A DNA stretch of 64,000 bases from JABMMZ01 sp964505065 (GTDB lineage Bacteria; Bacteroidota; Bacteroidia; NS11-12g; UBA955), in contig CAZDGF010000009.1 of assembly GCA_964505065.1 (NCBI GenBank), positions 3,271-67,270 on the forward strand. Reading direction: 5' to 3'. Every line of letters starts with the position of its first letter. Position 1 is the stretch's first letter. The notes below the pieces were generated by a model. That model was given only the letters and a program-made list of their open reading frames with translations. It ran no database searches and was not told where the DNA came from. Position numbers and translations under genes: made by a program. Positions 1-6,520 of this stretch are shown here, piece by piece.

Positions 1-355
1 TAAATTCAGCCATTATTTGTTCTTCTGTACCTGTGGCTTCTGCTGGGTCGGTAAAACCAATATGAAGTCTTTTATTAACATTGCCTAAAAAAGTAGGGCA
101 GTTTTCATTTGCTCCACCACATACAGTAATGACATAATCCCAAGTTTCTGTTAAATAAATATCTACATTTTTGGGTGTATAATTGCTAATATCCAAGCCA
201 ATTTCTGCCATTGCTAAAATGGCTTTTGGGTGCACCATTTTTGCAGGATTTGTGCCTGCCGAAAATACTTTTGCTTTTGGCATTAAAGCTTGTAAAATAC
301 CATGTGCCATTTGGCTTCGGCAACTATTGCCAGTGCATAAAATTAATATTTTCAT
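1..355 (-). CDS. arsC: Arsenate reductase, thioredoxin-coupled ArsC / LMW-PTPase fold (partial, 3' end outside window)
   Basis: Reduces arsenate to arsenite in the cytoplasm so that an efflux pump can export it. I translated 118 residues. The phosphatase P-loop C-x5-R is at Cys7-Arg13 (CTGNSCR), the relay cysteines are Cys79 and Cys86 (VCGGANENC), and a D-P loop is at Asp103-Pro104. The Cys7/Cys79/Cys86 triad is the arrangement of thioredoxin-dependent ArsC (family knowledge), not the glutaredoxin type. The ATG at 355 shares bases with the stop of the upstream 47-codon gene (TAATG), so translation is probably coupled. It is the sixth visible gene of a leftward ars operon headed by arsR. The C-terminus runs off the window edge; an arsenite exporter gene may lie beyond, but that cannot be seen. 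Confidence 0.93.
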   Translation of the reverse strand, partial: MKILILCTGNSCRSQMAHGILQALMPKAKVFSAGTNPAKMVHPKAILAMAEIGLDISNYTPKNVDIYLTETWDYVITVCGGANENCPTFLGNVNKRLHIGFTDPAEATGTEEQIMAEF

Positions 356-498
356 TATACCAAAAGCCAAATTAAATTAATGATTGTAAAACGTGCATCA
401 AAACCAAAAATAACATTTAAAATTAGTAAACTTAAAGAAATTATTATTGGCTTTTTATATTTTATTATTAATTGTTTTATAGTTCGTTTTTGTTCCAT
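355..498 (-). CDS. 47-aa single-pass membrane peptide in the ars operon
   Basis: A short gene that standard length cut-offs miss. The translation begins MEQKRTIKQ, continues with a basic stretch (KYKKP, about residues 14-18), then a hydrophobic helix from about residue 18, and ends near FDARFTIINLIWLLV. It fills the space between the DUF2490 stop (3-nt gap) and the arsC ATG (TAATG overlap), so all six genes of the operon are packed with almost no free bases. The packing, the basic-then-hydrophobic design and the overlap argue for a real gene. The function is unknown. I infer a small inner-membrane protein linked to arsenic handling; it could also serve mainly to couple translation of arsC. 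Confidence 0.72.
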   Translation of the reverse strand: MEQKRTIKQLIIKYKKPIIISLSLLILNVIFGFDARFTIINLIWLLV

Positions 499-501
499 TT
501 T

Positions 502-1221
502 TTATTTTTGTTTTATAAAGTTTATTTGTGATACCCATGTGGCTTGTAGGTAAATTAAGTTTGTTAAATGATAGCGAGCATTGTTTACCCAAAAAATATA
601 AAGAGGACCTACCTCTATTTTATTGTTTTTAGAAATACTTTTTCCAATAGCAAAAGCTGCCCAATTTTCAGCATATACAAATTTGCTTGATTTGTAAGTA
701 TTGAAAAAAAACTCATTGTATGCTGTAAAATAAGTTTGTGAGTTTATTGTTTTCTTTATCCCAAATAAATATCTTAATCTATGGGTAAATGAGGCTTTTG
801 GAGTAATTCTATCTTTAATAAATCTGCCGTCATATCGCAGCCTGTGTTTAAATTCAGTTTTTGTATTTGAATGTTTTAAAGTAGTTTGAACATAAAATCT
901 ATTTTCAGTTCTAAAATTAGGATGCAAAGGATTTAAAATTTCACGAACATAACTTGCAGAAGTAGTTAAATTACTATTTACAGCATAATGCAAAGCTTGT
1001 TCGGAATACAACAAAAGTAAATTAGGCTCTTGTTTTACGTTATTTATTTTTTGATTTAAAATATTTAATGCACCAAAATAATACAAACTATAACTCAATT
1101 TTTTAGATAAAATACCTGAATGGTCAATAGTTGGGAAAACGCCAAAATTAGTACTATTTTGAGCATAAATTACATTACATAAATATAAATAAAAGAGTAG
1201 AAACAATAATTTAAATTTCAT
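502..1221 (-). CDS. DUF2490 family outer-membrane protein
   Basis: 239 aa. An N-terminal signal peptide (about residues 1-20, ending IYAQ) is followed by alternating beta strands with repeated R-HRLRY-type motifs (FKHRLRYDGRF and FTHRLRYLFG), characteristic of DUF2490 proteins, which are predicted outer-membrane beta-barrels of Bacteroidota. No biochemical function is established for the family. It lies inside the ars operon, 2 nt after the metallophosphoesterase and 3 nt before the small membrane gene, so it is expressed with arsenic-resistance functions. Whether it acts in arsenic or phosphate traffic is my inference only. Confidence 0.75.
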   Translation of the reverse strand: MKFKLLFLLFYLYLCNVIYAQNSTNFGVFPTIDHSGILSKKLSYSLYYFGALNILNQKINNVKQEPNLLLLYSEQALHYAVNSNLTTSASYVREILNPLHPNFRTENRFYVQTTLKHSNTKTEFKHRLRYDGRFIKDRITPKASFTHRLRYLFGIKKTINSQTYFTAYNEFFFNTYKSSKFVYAENWAAFAIGKSISKNNKIEVGPLYIFWVNNARYHLTNLIYLQATWVSQINFIKQK

Positions 1222-1223
1222 AA

Positions 1224-1997
1224 CTAAAAGGCTTTGCGCAACATATCTGCATACTCATTTGGCAATGGGCTATCTTCCACTGCTTTTGCTGCTTTTTCTA
1301 CATCATAATCAAATCTTACAAATTCTACTTTTATACTTTGGCTATTTAATTTATTGCTATTTTCATCAATATGAATGATAACATAACACCCTTGAGGATT
1401 GCCATCTTTAGGCTTACCAATTGAACCTAAATTTACAGCGTGTAAAAAATGCGTATTACTTTCATTATCTACTTTTAAAACTCTATGGTAAGGCTTATGC
1501 GTATGCCCAAAACACATAATATCTGCATTGGCATCTTGCATAATTCTTAACAAACTTTTTTCATCTCTATCTTCAAAAAGATATTCATTTATTTTGCGAG
1601 GACTGCCATGAACCAATAGTAAACTCAATTTATCATTGTTCAATTGAAAATCTAAACGAATATGAGCTGGTAAAGTTCTTAAATACGCTCTTTCATTTGC
1701 TGTTACTAAACTATTTGTAAAACCAATTGAAATTTTACCCATGTCTTTTTCAACATCTGTTTTATAAGCACAACCACAATCATCGCTCATTCTTCCAATT
1801 CCAAAATCGTAATTTCCTGCTATTGTAGGAATATTTCTTTTTCTTATTTCGTTGATTACTTCATTGGGCCAAATATTATAGCCCACTAAATCGCCTAAAC
1901 AATAGATTGAATCAATTTCTCGCTTTTCTATATCTTTAAAAAAAGCGTTTAAAGCAGGTAAATTTGCGTGTATATCACTAAATAATGTAATTTTCAT
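1224..1997 (-). CDS. Calcineurin-like metallophosphoesterase (YfcE/MJ0936-type)
   Basis: 257-aa cytoplasmic phosphodiesterase or phosphatase. The dinuclear-metal motifs are in order: D8-x-H10 (SDIHAN), GD at 35-36 (CLGDLVGYN), GN at 61-62 (GNYD, where most relatives have GNHD), then HGSPRK and GHTHKPY near the C-terminal half. A CGC motif (about residues 74-76) sits after the GNYD motif. It is the third gene of the ars operon, 12 nt after the DUF6428 gene and 2 nt before the DUF2490 gene. The substrate is unknown. The operon suggests a role in phosphate or arsenate-ester turnover, but that is inference. Confidence 0.85.
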   Translation of the reverse strand: MKITLFSDIHANLPALNAFFKDIEKREIDSIYCLGDLVGYNIWPNEVINEIRKRNIPTIAGNYDFGIGRMSDDCGCAYKTDVEKDMGKISIGFTNSLVTANERAYLRTLPAHIRLDFQLNNDKLSLLLVHGSPRKINEYLFEDRDEKSLLRIMQDANADIMCFGHTHKPYHRVLKVDNESNTHFLHAVNLGSIGKPKDGNPQGCYVIIHIDENSNKLNSQSIKVEFVRFDYDVEKAAKAVEDSPLPNEYADMLRKAF

Positions 1998-2009
1998 ATT
2001 TATATTAAA

Positions 2010-2483
2010 TTAGCAACACCCTCCTCCTGGTGTACATTGTGTATTATTGGGTATTGATATTTCTGCTAATTTTACTTTGCGTTTTGGTTCGTCAATACCG
2101 CAACTATCCAATGCCAAACATGCAGTTTGTTTATTGGTTAAAATAAAATTATTGCCATTAAAAGTTAAGCCAAATCTACCAATTGTTTCTTGCTGATACT
2201 CCACCTCAATATCAAAATTACCGAGTTCTAAATTTTTTTCTGAAAGGGCAATAATATTTAATAATTTTTTAGGTTTTAGCCTATGTTCAGTATCGTTAGC
2301 ATTCCAAAGCTGAAAATTAGCAACTGTTTCATTTCGCAAAGTACCTCCGCAATCTATAAATTTTTTTGTAACCACGCCCACCTCTGTTACATGAAAATGA
2401 GAAGGTACTTGTTCGCCATTTTCCAATATAAAATTTACATCTTCCAATTGGTTTAAGTGTTGTTTTATTTCTTGAATATTCAT
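2010..2483 (-). CDS. DUF6428 family protein with Cys-Cys C-terminus
   Basis: 157-aa soluble protein without a signal peptide. The N-terminal motif MNIQEIKQHLNQLEDVNFILENG and the segment VPSHFHVTEVGVVTKKFIDCGGT are what I recognise as the DUF6428 family, commonly seen between arsR and arsC in Bacteroidota. It ends with a cysteine-rich tail (CTPGGGCC) and has another Cys pair at about residues 123 and 130 (LALDSCG). These thiols could bind arsenite or antimonite; that is inference, as no function is established. It starts 19 nt after arsR. Confidence 0.78.
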   Translation of the reverse strand: MNIQEIKQHLNQLEDVNFILENGEQVPSHFHVTEVGVVTKKFIDCGGTLRNETVANFQLWNANDTEHRLKPKKLLNIIALSEKNLELGNFDIEVEYQQETIGRFGLTFNGNNFILTNKQTACLALDSCGIDEPKRKVKLAEISIPNNTQCTPGGGCC

Positions 2484-2502
2484 GATAATTTACTTTATTA
2501 TT

Positions 2503-2838
2503 TTAACAGCATTTTTGATTGTTTTTAAAATTTAATTTTTCAGCCATTTCACCAAAATAATGCACTAATGTAGCTAATGCTTTTTCTTCAATACAATAGC
2601 AAATAGCATTTCCTTCTATATTTCCCTTTATAATTCCTGCTGTTTTTAGCTCTTTTAAATGTTGCGAAACTGTAGGTTGTGCCAATGGCAATTCATTTAC
2701 AATGTCGCTACATATACAAGTATCTACTTTTAATAAATACTCTAAAATAGCAACTCTTGCGGGGTGGGCAATAGCTTTTGTTAATGTGGCTATTTCCAAT
2801 TGTTGGGCTGAAAAATATTCAATTTTTGTAATTCCCAT
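2503..2838 (-). CDS. arsR: ArsR/SmtB-family arsenite-responsive repressor
   Basis: 111-aa winged-helix repressor that leaves DNA when it binds trivalent arsenic. Its core reads PARVAILEYLLKVDTCICSDIV, with C-x-C at the start of helix alpha3, which matches the arsenite site ELCVCDL of E. coli-type ArsR. The recognition helix is PTVSQHLKELKTAGII and the wing is around GNAICYCI. A C-terminal NNQKCC adds two further thiols. It is first in the leftward ars operon and divergent from the MazG-like gene. The 105-bp gap between them contains an 8-bp inverted repeat that may be its operator. Confidence 0.93.
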   Translation of the reverse strand: MGITKIEYFSAQQLEIATLTKAIAHPARVAILEYLLKVDTCICSDIVNELPLAQPTVSQHLKELKTAGIIKGNIEGNAICYCIEEKALATLVHYFGEMAEKLNFKNNQKCC

Positions 2839-2849
2839 ATTTTAATAAT

Positions 2850-2888
2850 GCAATATTACGATAATAATTATAAATAAAAAAATATTGC
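2850..2888. promoter_or_regulatory. Inverted repeat in the arsR divergent promoter region, candidate ArsR operator
   Basis: GCAATATT (2850-2857) and AATATTGC (2881-2888) are perfect 8-bp arms 23 bp apart, upstream of arsR. The left arm overlaps a leftward TAATATTG box (7 of 8 to TAnnTTTG, 2858 to 2851), 13 nt before the arsR ATG. The right arm overlaps the TTG of the rightward promoter. Binding by ArsR is inferred from position alone. Confidence 0.4.
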
Positions 2889-2916
2889 TTACACATTTAT
2901 CCTATTTTTAACTTTA
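2885..2916 (+). promoter_or_regulatory. Candidate promoter of the MazG-like gene
   Basis: TTG at 2885-2887, a 21-nt spacer, then TAACTTTA at 2909-2916 (7 of 8 to the Bacteroidota -7 consensus TAnnTTTG). The ATG lies 28 nt downstream. Confidence 0.4.
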
Positions 2917-2943
2917 GTTTGTAAACAAAAAATTTAATTTAAA

Positions 2944-3270
2944 ATGACAATAGAACAAGCCCAACAGCAAGTAGATGTATGGATAAAAACCATAGGGGTA
3001 AAGTATTTTAGCGAACTTACCAATACTGCCATACTTATGGAAGAAGTGGGTGAACTGGCACGTATTATGGCACGCAAATATGGCGAACAATCTTTTAAAG
3101 CAACAGAAAAAGAAAATAATTTAGCCGATGAAATGGCTGATGTACTGTGGGTTCTTATTTGCCTTGCAAATCAAACGGGGGTAAACCTAACAGAGGCATT
3201 AAAACTTAATTTTGAAAAAAAAACAAGCCGAGATAAAGAAAGGCATTTAAACAATTCTAAACTTAAATAA
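2944..3270 (+). CDS. MazG-like nucleotide pyrophosphohydrolase
   Basis: 108-aa all-alpha NTP pyrophosphatase. The magnesium-binding motifs of the MazG/dUTPase-like superfamily are visible: EEVGE (about residues 35-39) followed by ENNLADEMADVLW with the E-x2-D pattern (about 58-70). Such enzymes hydrolyse non-canonical or excess nucleoside triphosphates. Its size fits the single-domain MazG-like (MazG-related/RS21-C6-like) group and not full-length E. coli MazG. It is divergent from arsR, and its last 8 bp overlap the convergent AlkB-like gene. Confidence 0.82.
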   Translation: MTIEQAQQQVDVWIKTIGVKYFSELTNTAILMEEVGELARIMARKYGEQSFKATEKENNLADEMADVLWVLICLANQTGVNLTEALKLNFEKKTSRDKERHLNNSKLK

Positions 3271-3844
3271 TAATTCTAAAAGTTAAATTTAACCTTGGTT
3301 CTATTATTTTTTTACTTTTATTTATAGCGTGTTGCCAAAAATGTTGTGTTTCATCTTTCATTATTAACAAACTTCCATGGTTTAATACTAATTCTATTTT
3401 GTAATTCTTATCGTTTTTATGTTTAAAAGATATTTTCCTATCTGCACCTAAACTTAAAGAAGCAATTAATGGATTTTTACCTAATTCTTTTTCGTTGTCC
3501 GAATGCCATCCCATACTATCATTTCCATTTCTATAATAATTACACAAAACAGTAGTAAAATTTTCCTTTTCAAATATATCAATTTTATGTTTTATATATA
3601 AAAGTTCATCTGTAAAAGGCAAAGGAAACATGGTTCTACCCGAATAAGTATATATTTTATTTTCTATTCCATACAATGCTGTTAGCCTTGGCTGTAGTAT
3701 TTCTTTTCCAAATATTTTTATACTTTCGTGTTGCCATTTCAAAGAATGTTTTAGTTTTTCTAATAAAAAATCAGCCTCTGTTGTATTTAAAAAATTTGGA
3801 TAAAAATTAATTACACCATTTTTGGGTAAAATATTAGTTATCAT
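3263..3844 (-). CDS. AlkB-like Fe(II)/2-oxoglutarate-dependent dioxygenase
   Basis: 193 aa, predicted to repair alkylated DNA or RNA by oxidative demethylation. The iron ligands are H114-x-D116 (WHSDNE) and H172 in FWQHAI. The 2-oxoglutarate-binding R-x5-R signature is R184-LNLTF-R190, and the DNA-lesion region PRLTALYG is at about 52-59. The layout matches the AlkBH2/3-like class often annotated alpha-ketoglutarate-dependent dioxygenase AlkB. It is convergent with, and overlaps by 8 bp, the MazG-like gene. I see no adaptive-response operon around it. Confidence 0.9.
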   Translation of the reverse strand: MITNILPKNGVINFYPNFLNTTEADFLLEKLKHSLKWQHESIKIFGKEILQPRLTALYGIENKIYTYSGRTMFPLPFTDELLYIKHKIDIFEKENFTTVLCNYYRNGNDSMGWHSDNEKELGKNPLIASLSLGADRKISFKHKNDKNYKIELVLNHGSLLIMKDETQHFWQHAINKSKKIIEPRLNLTFRIII

Positions 3845-3883
3845 AAAAAATTATTCTGATATAAGTACAATTAGAAATTATAT

Positions 3884-3916
3884 TTGGTTTTTAAAATAGC
3901 TAAAAATGTATATTTG
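3884..3916 (+). promoter_or_regulatory. Promoter of the HMG-CoA lyase gene
   Basis: TTG at 3884-3886, a 22-nt spacer, then a perfect TATATTTG at 3909-3916. The ATG lies 12 nt after the final G. Confidence 0.6.
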
Positions 3917-3927
3917 CGCTAAGAATT

Positions 3928-4779
3928 ATGCAGGTAAAAATAGTAGAATGCCCACGAGATGCCATGCAAGGGTTTGAACATTTCATTCCTACCCATTTAA
4001 AAATAGATTACTTAAACGCACTTATAAAAGTAGGGTTTGATACCATAGATTGTGGCAGCTTTGTATCGCCCAAAGCCGTGCCTATGCTTGCAGATACAGA
4101 AGAAGTATTGAATGGGATTTATAATATTGAAAATAAAACTAAACTATTAGTAATAATAGCAAATATGCGTGGTGCCGAAAATGCAGCAAAACATCAAAAA
4201 ATAAGCTATTGGGGCTATCCATTTAGTATTTCGGAGCAATTTCAGCTGCGCAATACTACCCATAATATTAGCCAATCTTATACCTTGCTAAATAATATTC
4301 AACAATTAGCTATAAGCCAAAATAAGCAAGTATTAGCCTATCTTTCAATGGGTTTTGGCAATCCTTACAAAGAAGATTGGAGCATACCATTGGCTTTAGA
4401 TTGGTGTAAAAAAATAGCCGATTTAGGTATTCAACATATTAGCCTTTCAGATACCATTGGGGTGGCTAAGCCACAGGATATTGAAGCATTATTTACCGCT
4501 TGTAATAAAGCACTGCCGCATGTAGAATTTGGGGCACATTTACATACAAGGGCAGATAATTATTTAGCCAATATAACAGCGGCATACAATGCAGGTTGTC
4601 GTAAATTTGATACTGCTATAAAAGGTTTAGGCGGCTGCCCCTTTGCTACCGATAAGCTAACAGGCAATTTGCCAACCGAAAATTTATTGGCTTTTTTAGA
4701 AGATAAAAATATTGAAACAACAATAAATAAAAGCTTATTTAATGATGCTTTCAGTTTAGCTCAAAGAGTATTTCAATAA
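3928..4779 (+). CDS. Hydroxymethylglutaryl-CoA lyase
   Basis: 283-aa TIM-barrel enzyme that splits HMG-CoA into acetoacetate and acetyl-CoA, the last step of leucine degradation. Seen: the N-terminal VECPRDAMQG (catalytic Arg10-Asp11; most homologues have RDGLQ), metal-binding H204-x-H206 (GAHLHTRADN), and the C-terminal active-site signature GLGGCPFA with Cys237. Length and motifs match the HMGL family and separate it from isopropylmalate synthases. It is monocistronic, flanked by a strong promoter and a hairpin terminator. The acyl-CoA carboxylase beta gene at 9048 could feed the same pathway. Confidence 0.92.
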   Translation: MQVKIVECPRDAMQGFEHFIPTHLKIDYLNALIKVGFDTIDCGSFVSPKAVPMLADTEEVLNGIYNIENKTKLLVIIANMRGAENAAKHQKISYWGYPFSISEQFQLRNTTHNISQSYTLLNNIQQLAISQNKQVLAYLSMGFGNPYKEDWSIPLALDWCKKIADLGIQHISLSDTIGVAKPQDIEALFTACNKALPHVEFGAHLHTRADNYLANITAAYNAGCRKFDTAIKGLGGCPFATDKLTGNLPTENLLAFLEDKNIETTINKSLFNDAFSLAQRVFQ

Positions 4780-4781
4780 AA

Positions 4782-4810
4782 AACCCCCGAACTTTTAAAA
4801 TTCGAGGGTT
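4782..4810. terminator. Rho-independent terminator after HMG-CoA lyase
   Basis: AACCCCCGAA (4782-4791) and TTCGAGGGTT (4801-4810) form a 10-bp stem with one C-A mismatch and a 9-nt loop, directly after the stop codon. Confidence 0.7.
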
Positions 4811-5160
4811 GGTAAATCATTTTCATTATTATTAATCTACTTCGGCAGTTATATCTTCGAACTTACTGTTTGTTACAGTTATAAATGGCAATTATTATAT
4901 AGAATTATAAAATTAATTTTCAATAAAAATTAAACTTTTTTAATAAATTTAAAAACCAATACAACGAATACTAAAATATTGCATATACTGCTGTTAAAGA
5001 ACATTTTTTAATATACTCTAAAACATATCAGAAAATGTTTAATATTAAAATAAGTGTCAAATTATTGTTTTTTTAACTTCAATTGTATTTCTAAATTAAA
5101 AATTAAACTACTGAATTTCAGATATATAATGTTAAATATAAAATATAATGCTTAAAAATA
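4811..5160. other. Gene-free stretch between HMG-CoA lyase and the RRM gene
   Basis: About 350 bp of very AT-rich DNA. I see no ORF with coding character, no tRNA and no repeat shared with the rest of the window. Confidence 0.6.
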
Positions 5161-5190
5161 TTGCATTTTTATGACAAACAATTAGTTTTG
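5161..5190 (+). promoter_or_regulatory. Promoter of the RRM gene
   Basis: TTG at 5161-5163, a 19-nt spacer and a perfect TAGTTTTG at 5183-5190. This is the best match to the Bacteroidota consensus (TTG-N19-TAnnTTTG) in the window. It places the transcription start near 5194-5197. Confidence 0.7.
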
Positions 5191-5218
5191 TTTATCTAAA
5201 CCCTTAATGCTTATTGAA

Positions 5219-5515
5219 ATGAGAATTTACATTGGAAATCTAAATTACAGATTGCGTACAGAAGAATTGAAAGCCGTATTTGAGCCTTATGGCGAAGTAG
5301 TAGGTGCTAAAATTGTGCGCGACAAAGAAACAAACCGCAGCAAAGGCTTTGGTTTTATTGAAATGGCAAACGAAGCCGATGGCAGAAAAGCCCTGGAAGC
5401 CCTTAATGAAACCGAACTTGGCGGTAGAAAAATGATTGTAAACGAGGCAAAACCCCGTGAATTTAATGGTAATGCAGAAAATGCATCACCAGCAAGTAAT
5501 GAAAATATAGCATAG
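5219..5515 (+). CDS. RRM-domain RNA-binding protein
   Basis: 98-aa single RNA-recognition-motif protein. RNP2 is IYIGNL (residues 3-8) and RNP1 is KGFGFIEM (about 40-47), both intact with aromatic RNA contacts. A short tail rich in N, A and E follows. I chose the ATG at 5219 (MRIYIGNL) over the in-frame ATG at 5207: relatives begin just before RNP2, and 5207 would leave a leader of only about 10 nt from the mapped-looking promoter. Such small RRM proteins are common in Bacteroidota and cyanobacteria and are often cold- or stress-responsive (family knowledge). It stands alone, between its own promoter and a strong terminator. Confidence 0.92.
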   Translation: MRIYIGNLNYRLRTEELKAVFEPYGEVVGAKIVRDKETNRSKGFGFIEMANEADGRKALEALNETELGGRKMIVNEAKPREFNGNAENASPASNENIA

Positions 5516-5542
5516 CTGTTTTTTCAATCTTTTTAAAATTTT

Positions 5543-5579
5543 AAAAAAAGAGTTGAACCTAAGTTCAACTCTTTTTTTT
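5543..5579. terminator. Bidirectional intrinsic terminator
   Basis: GAGTTGAAC (5550-5558), loop CTAA, GTTCAACTC (5563-5571), flanked by A7 and T8. It serves both the RRM gene and the convergent hydrolase gene. Confidence 0.9.
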
Positions 5580-5603
5580 GGCAAAAAATTTATACAAAAA
5601 TGA

Positions 5604-6452
5604 TTAATCTATAAAAAACTCAACGGTATTTTCTACCAATTCATCAAGCATTGGAGTAACGTCTGTTTCAGCATTAAAAGGATGTTTAGCTCCAAAAGTA
5701 TGGTCGGCATTTTCCACCCTAATTAAAATAGAATGTTGTACCAATTCGTATAATAATTCTGCATTATCCATTGGCACAGTTTCATCTTTTTCGCCATGAA
5801 TAATTAAAAGCGGTGTGCTTAATAATTTAGAGGCTTTGGGTATATCTAATTTAGCTTTATTTTCTAAATAATTATCATAAAACTGTTTATACAAAGGCAG
5901 CTCTTGATTGGTGCGCTTATTGGTAGCATACACAACGCCATTGCTTTGCCACTCTTTTATGGTTTCTGGTTTAAAGTAGTTTTCAAAATTAGATAAAGAA
6001 GCCCATAAAGCTAATTTTTTAATGCGCTTATCCTCGCTTGCCCTTAATATAGCTATGCCTCCGCCCCTACTATGTGCCGCCACATATATTTCATTTTTAT
6101 TGATATTGTAAGTTTCGGCTTCTTTTTCTACCTCGTCTATTATTTTGCCTAAATCTTCAATTTCTATGGTGTAATTATTTTGCCCAAAAGCTTCTAAATC
6201 TGAAACATCAATTAATTGCTGCTCGGTAGTGCCATTGTGCGAAAAATTAAATTTTAAGAATGCTAACTTTTGTTTTGCAAATTCATTAGCAAGCCAATTA
6301 AAATGCCCCCAATCTTTAAAACCTTTAAAACCATGGCAAAAAACCACAACAGCCGTTGTTGTTTTACTTATTGGCAAAGTAATATCGTAGGTTATTTTTC
6401 TTTTATTGCTACCTTCTATAGTTTTATTTATCTGTTGAATTTCTATATTCAT
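5604..6452 (-). CDS. Alpha/beta-hydrolase (dienelactone hydrolase/peptidase S9-like fold)
   Basis: 282-aa cytoplasmic serine hydrolase of unknown substrate. An oxyanion-hole segment FCHGFKGFKDWG is followed by the nucleophile elbow AAHSRGGG (Ser128), the acid loop IIHGEKDETVP and the histidine motif ADHTFG. I placed the start at 6452 (MNIEIQQIN). A longer frame opens at 6482, but it would read through a perfect leftward promoter box (TATTTTTG, 6465 to 6458), and the extra residues are not conserved-looking. It is divergent from the permease gene. Confidence 0.85.
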   Translation of the reverse strand: MNIEIQQINKTIEGSNKRKITYDITLPISKTTTAVVVFCHGFKGFKDWGHFNWLANEFAKQKLAFLKFNFSHNGTTEQQLIDVSDLEAFGQNNYTIEIEDLGKIIDEVEKEAETYNINKNEIYVAAHSRGGGIAILRASEDKRIKKLALWASLSNFENYFKPETIKEWQSNGVVYATNKRTNQELPLYKQFYDNYLENKAKLDIPKASKLLSTPLLIIHGEKDETVPMDNAELLYELVQHSILIRVENADHTFGAKHPFNAETDVTPMLDELVENTVEFFID

Positions 6453-6457
6453 GGGTG

Positions 6458-6465
6458 CAAAAATA
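6458..6465 (-). promoter_or_regulatory. TATTTTTG box of the hydrolase gene
   Basis: A perfect TAnnTTTG on the minus strand. The ATG at 6452 begins 6 nt after its G, so the transcript would be leaderless or nearly so. Confidence 0.5.
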
Positions 6466-6502
6466 AAGATTTCAAACATCATTTATTTGCTTATTATTTG
6501 AA

Positions 6503-6510
6503 TATATTTG
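6503..6510 (+). promoter_or_regulatory. TATATTTG box of the permease gene
   Basis: A perfect TAnnTTTG ending 11 nt before the ATG at 6521. No well-spaced TTG is seen upstream. Confidence 0.5.
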
Positions 6511-6520
6511 CCCATTACAA

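Noticed and set aside
6452..6482. Longer N-terminus of the alpha/beta-hydrolase starting at 6482
   Set aside because: The extra ten residues would be encoded by the promoter box at 6458-6465, which sits 6 nt before the better start at 6452.
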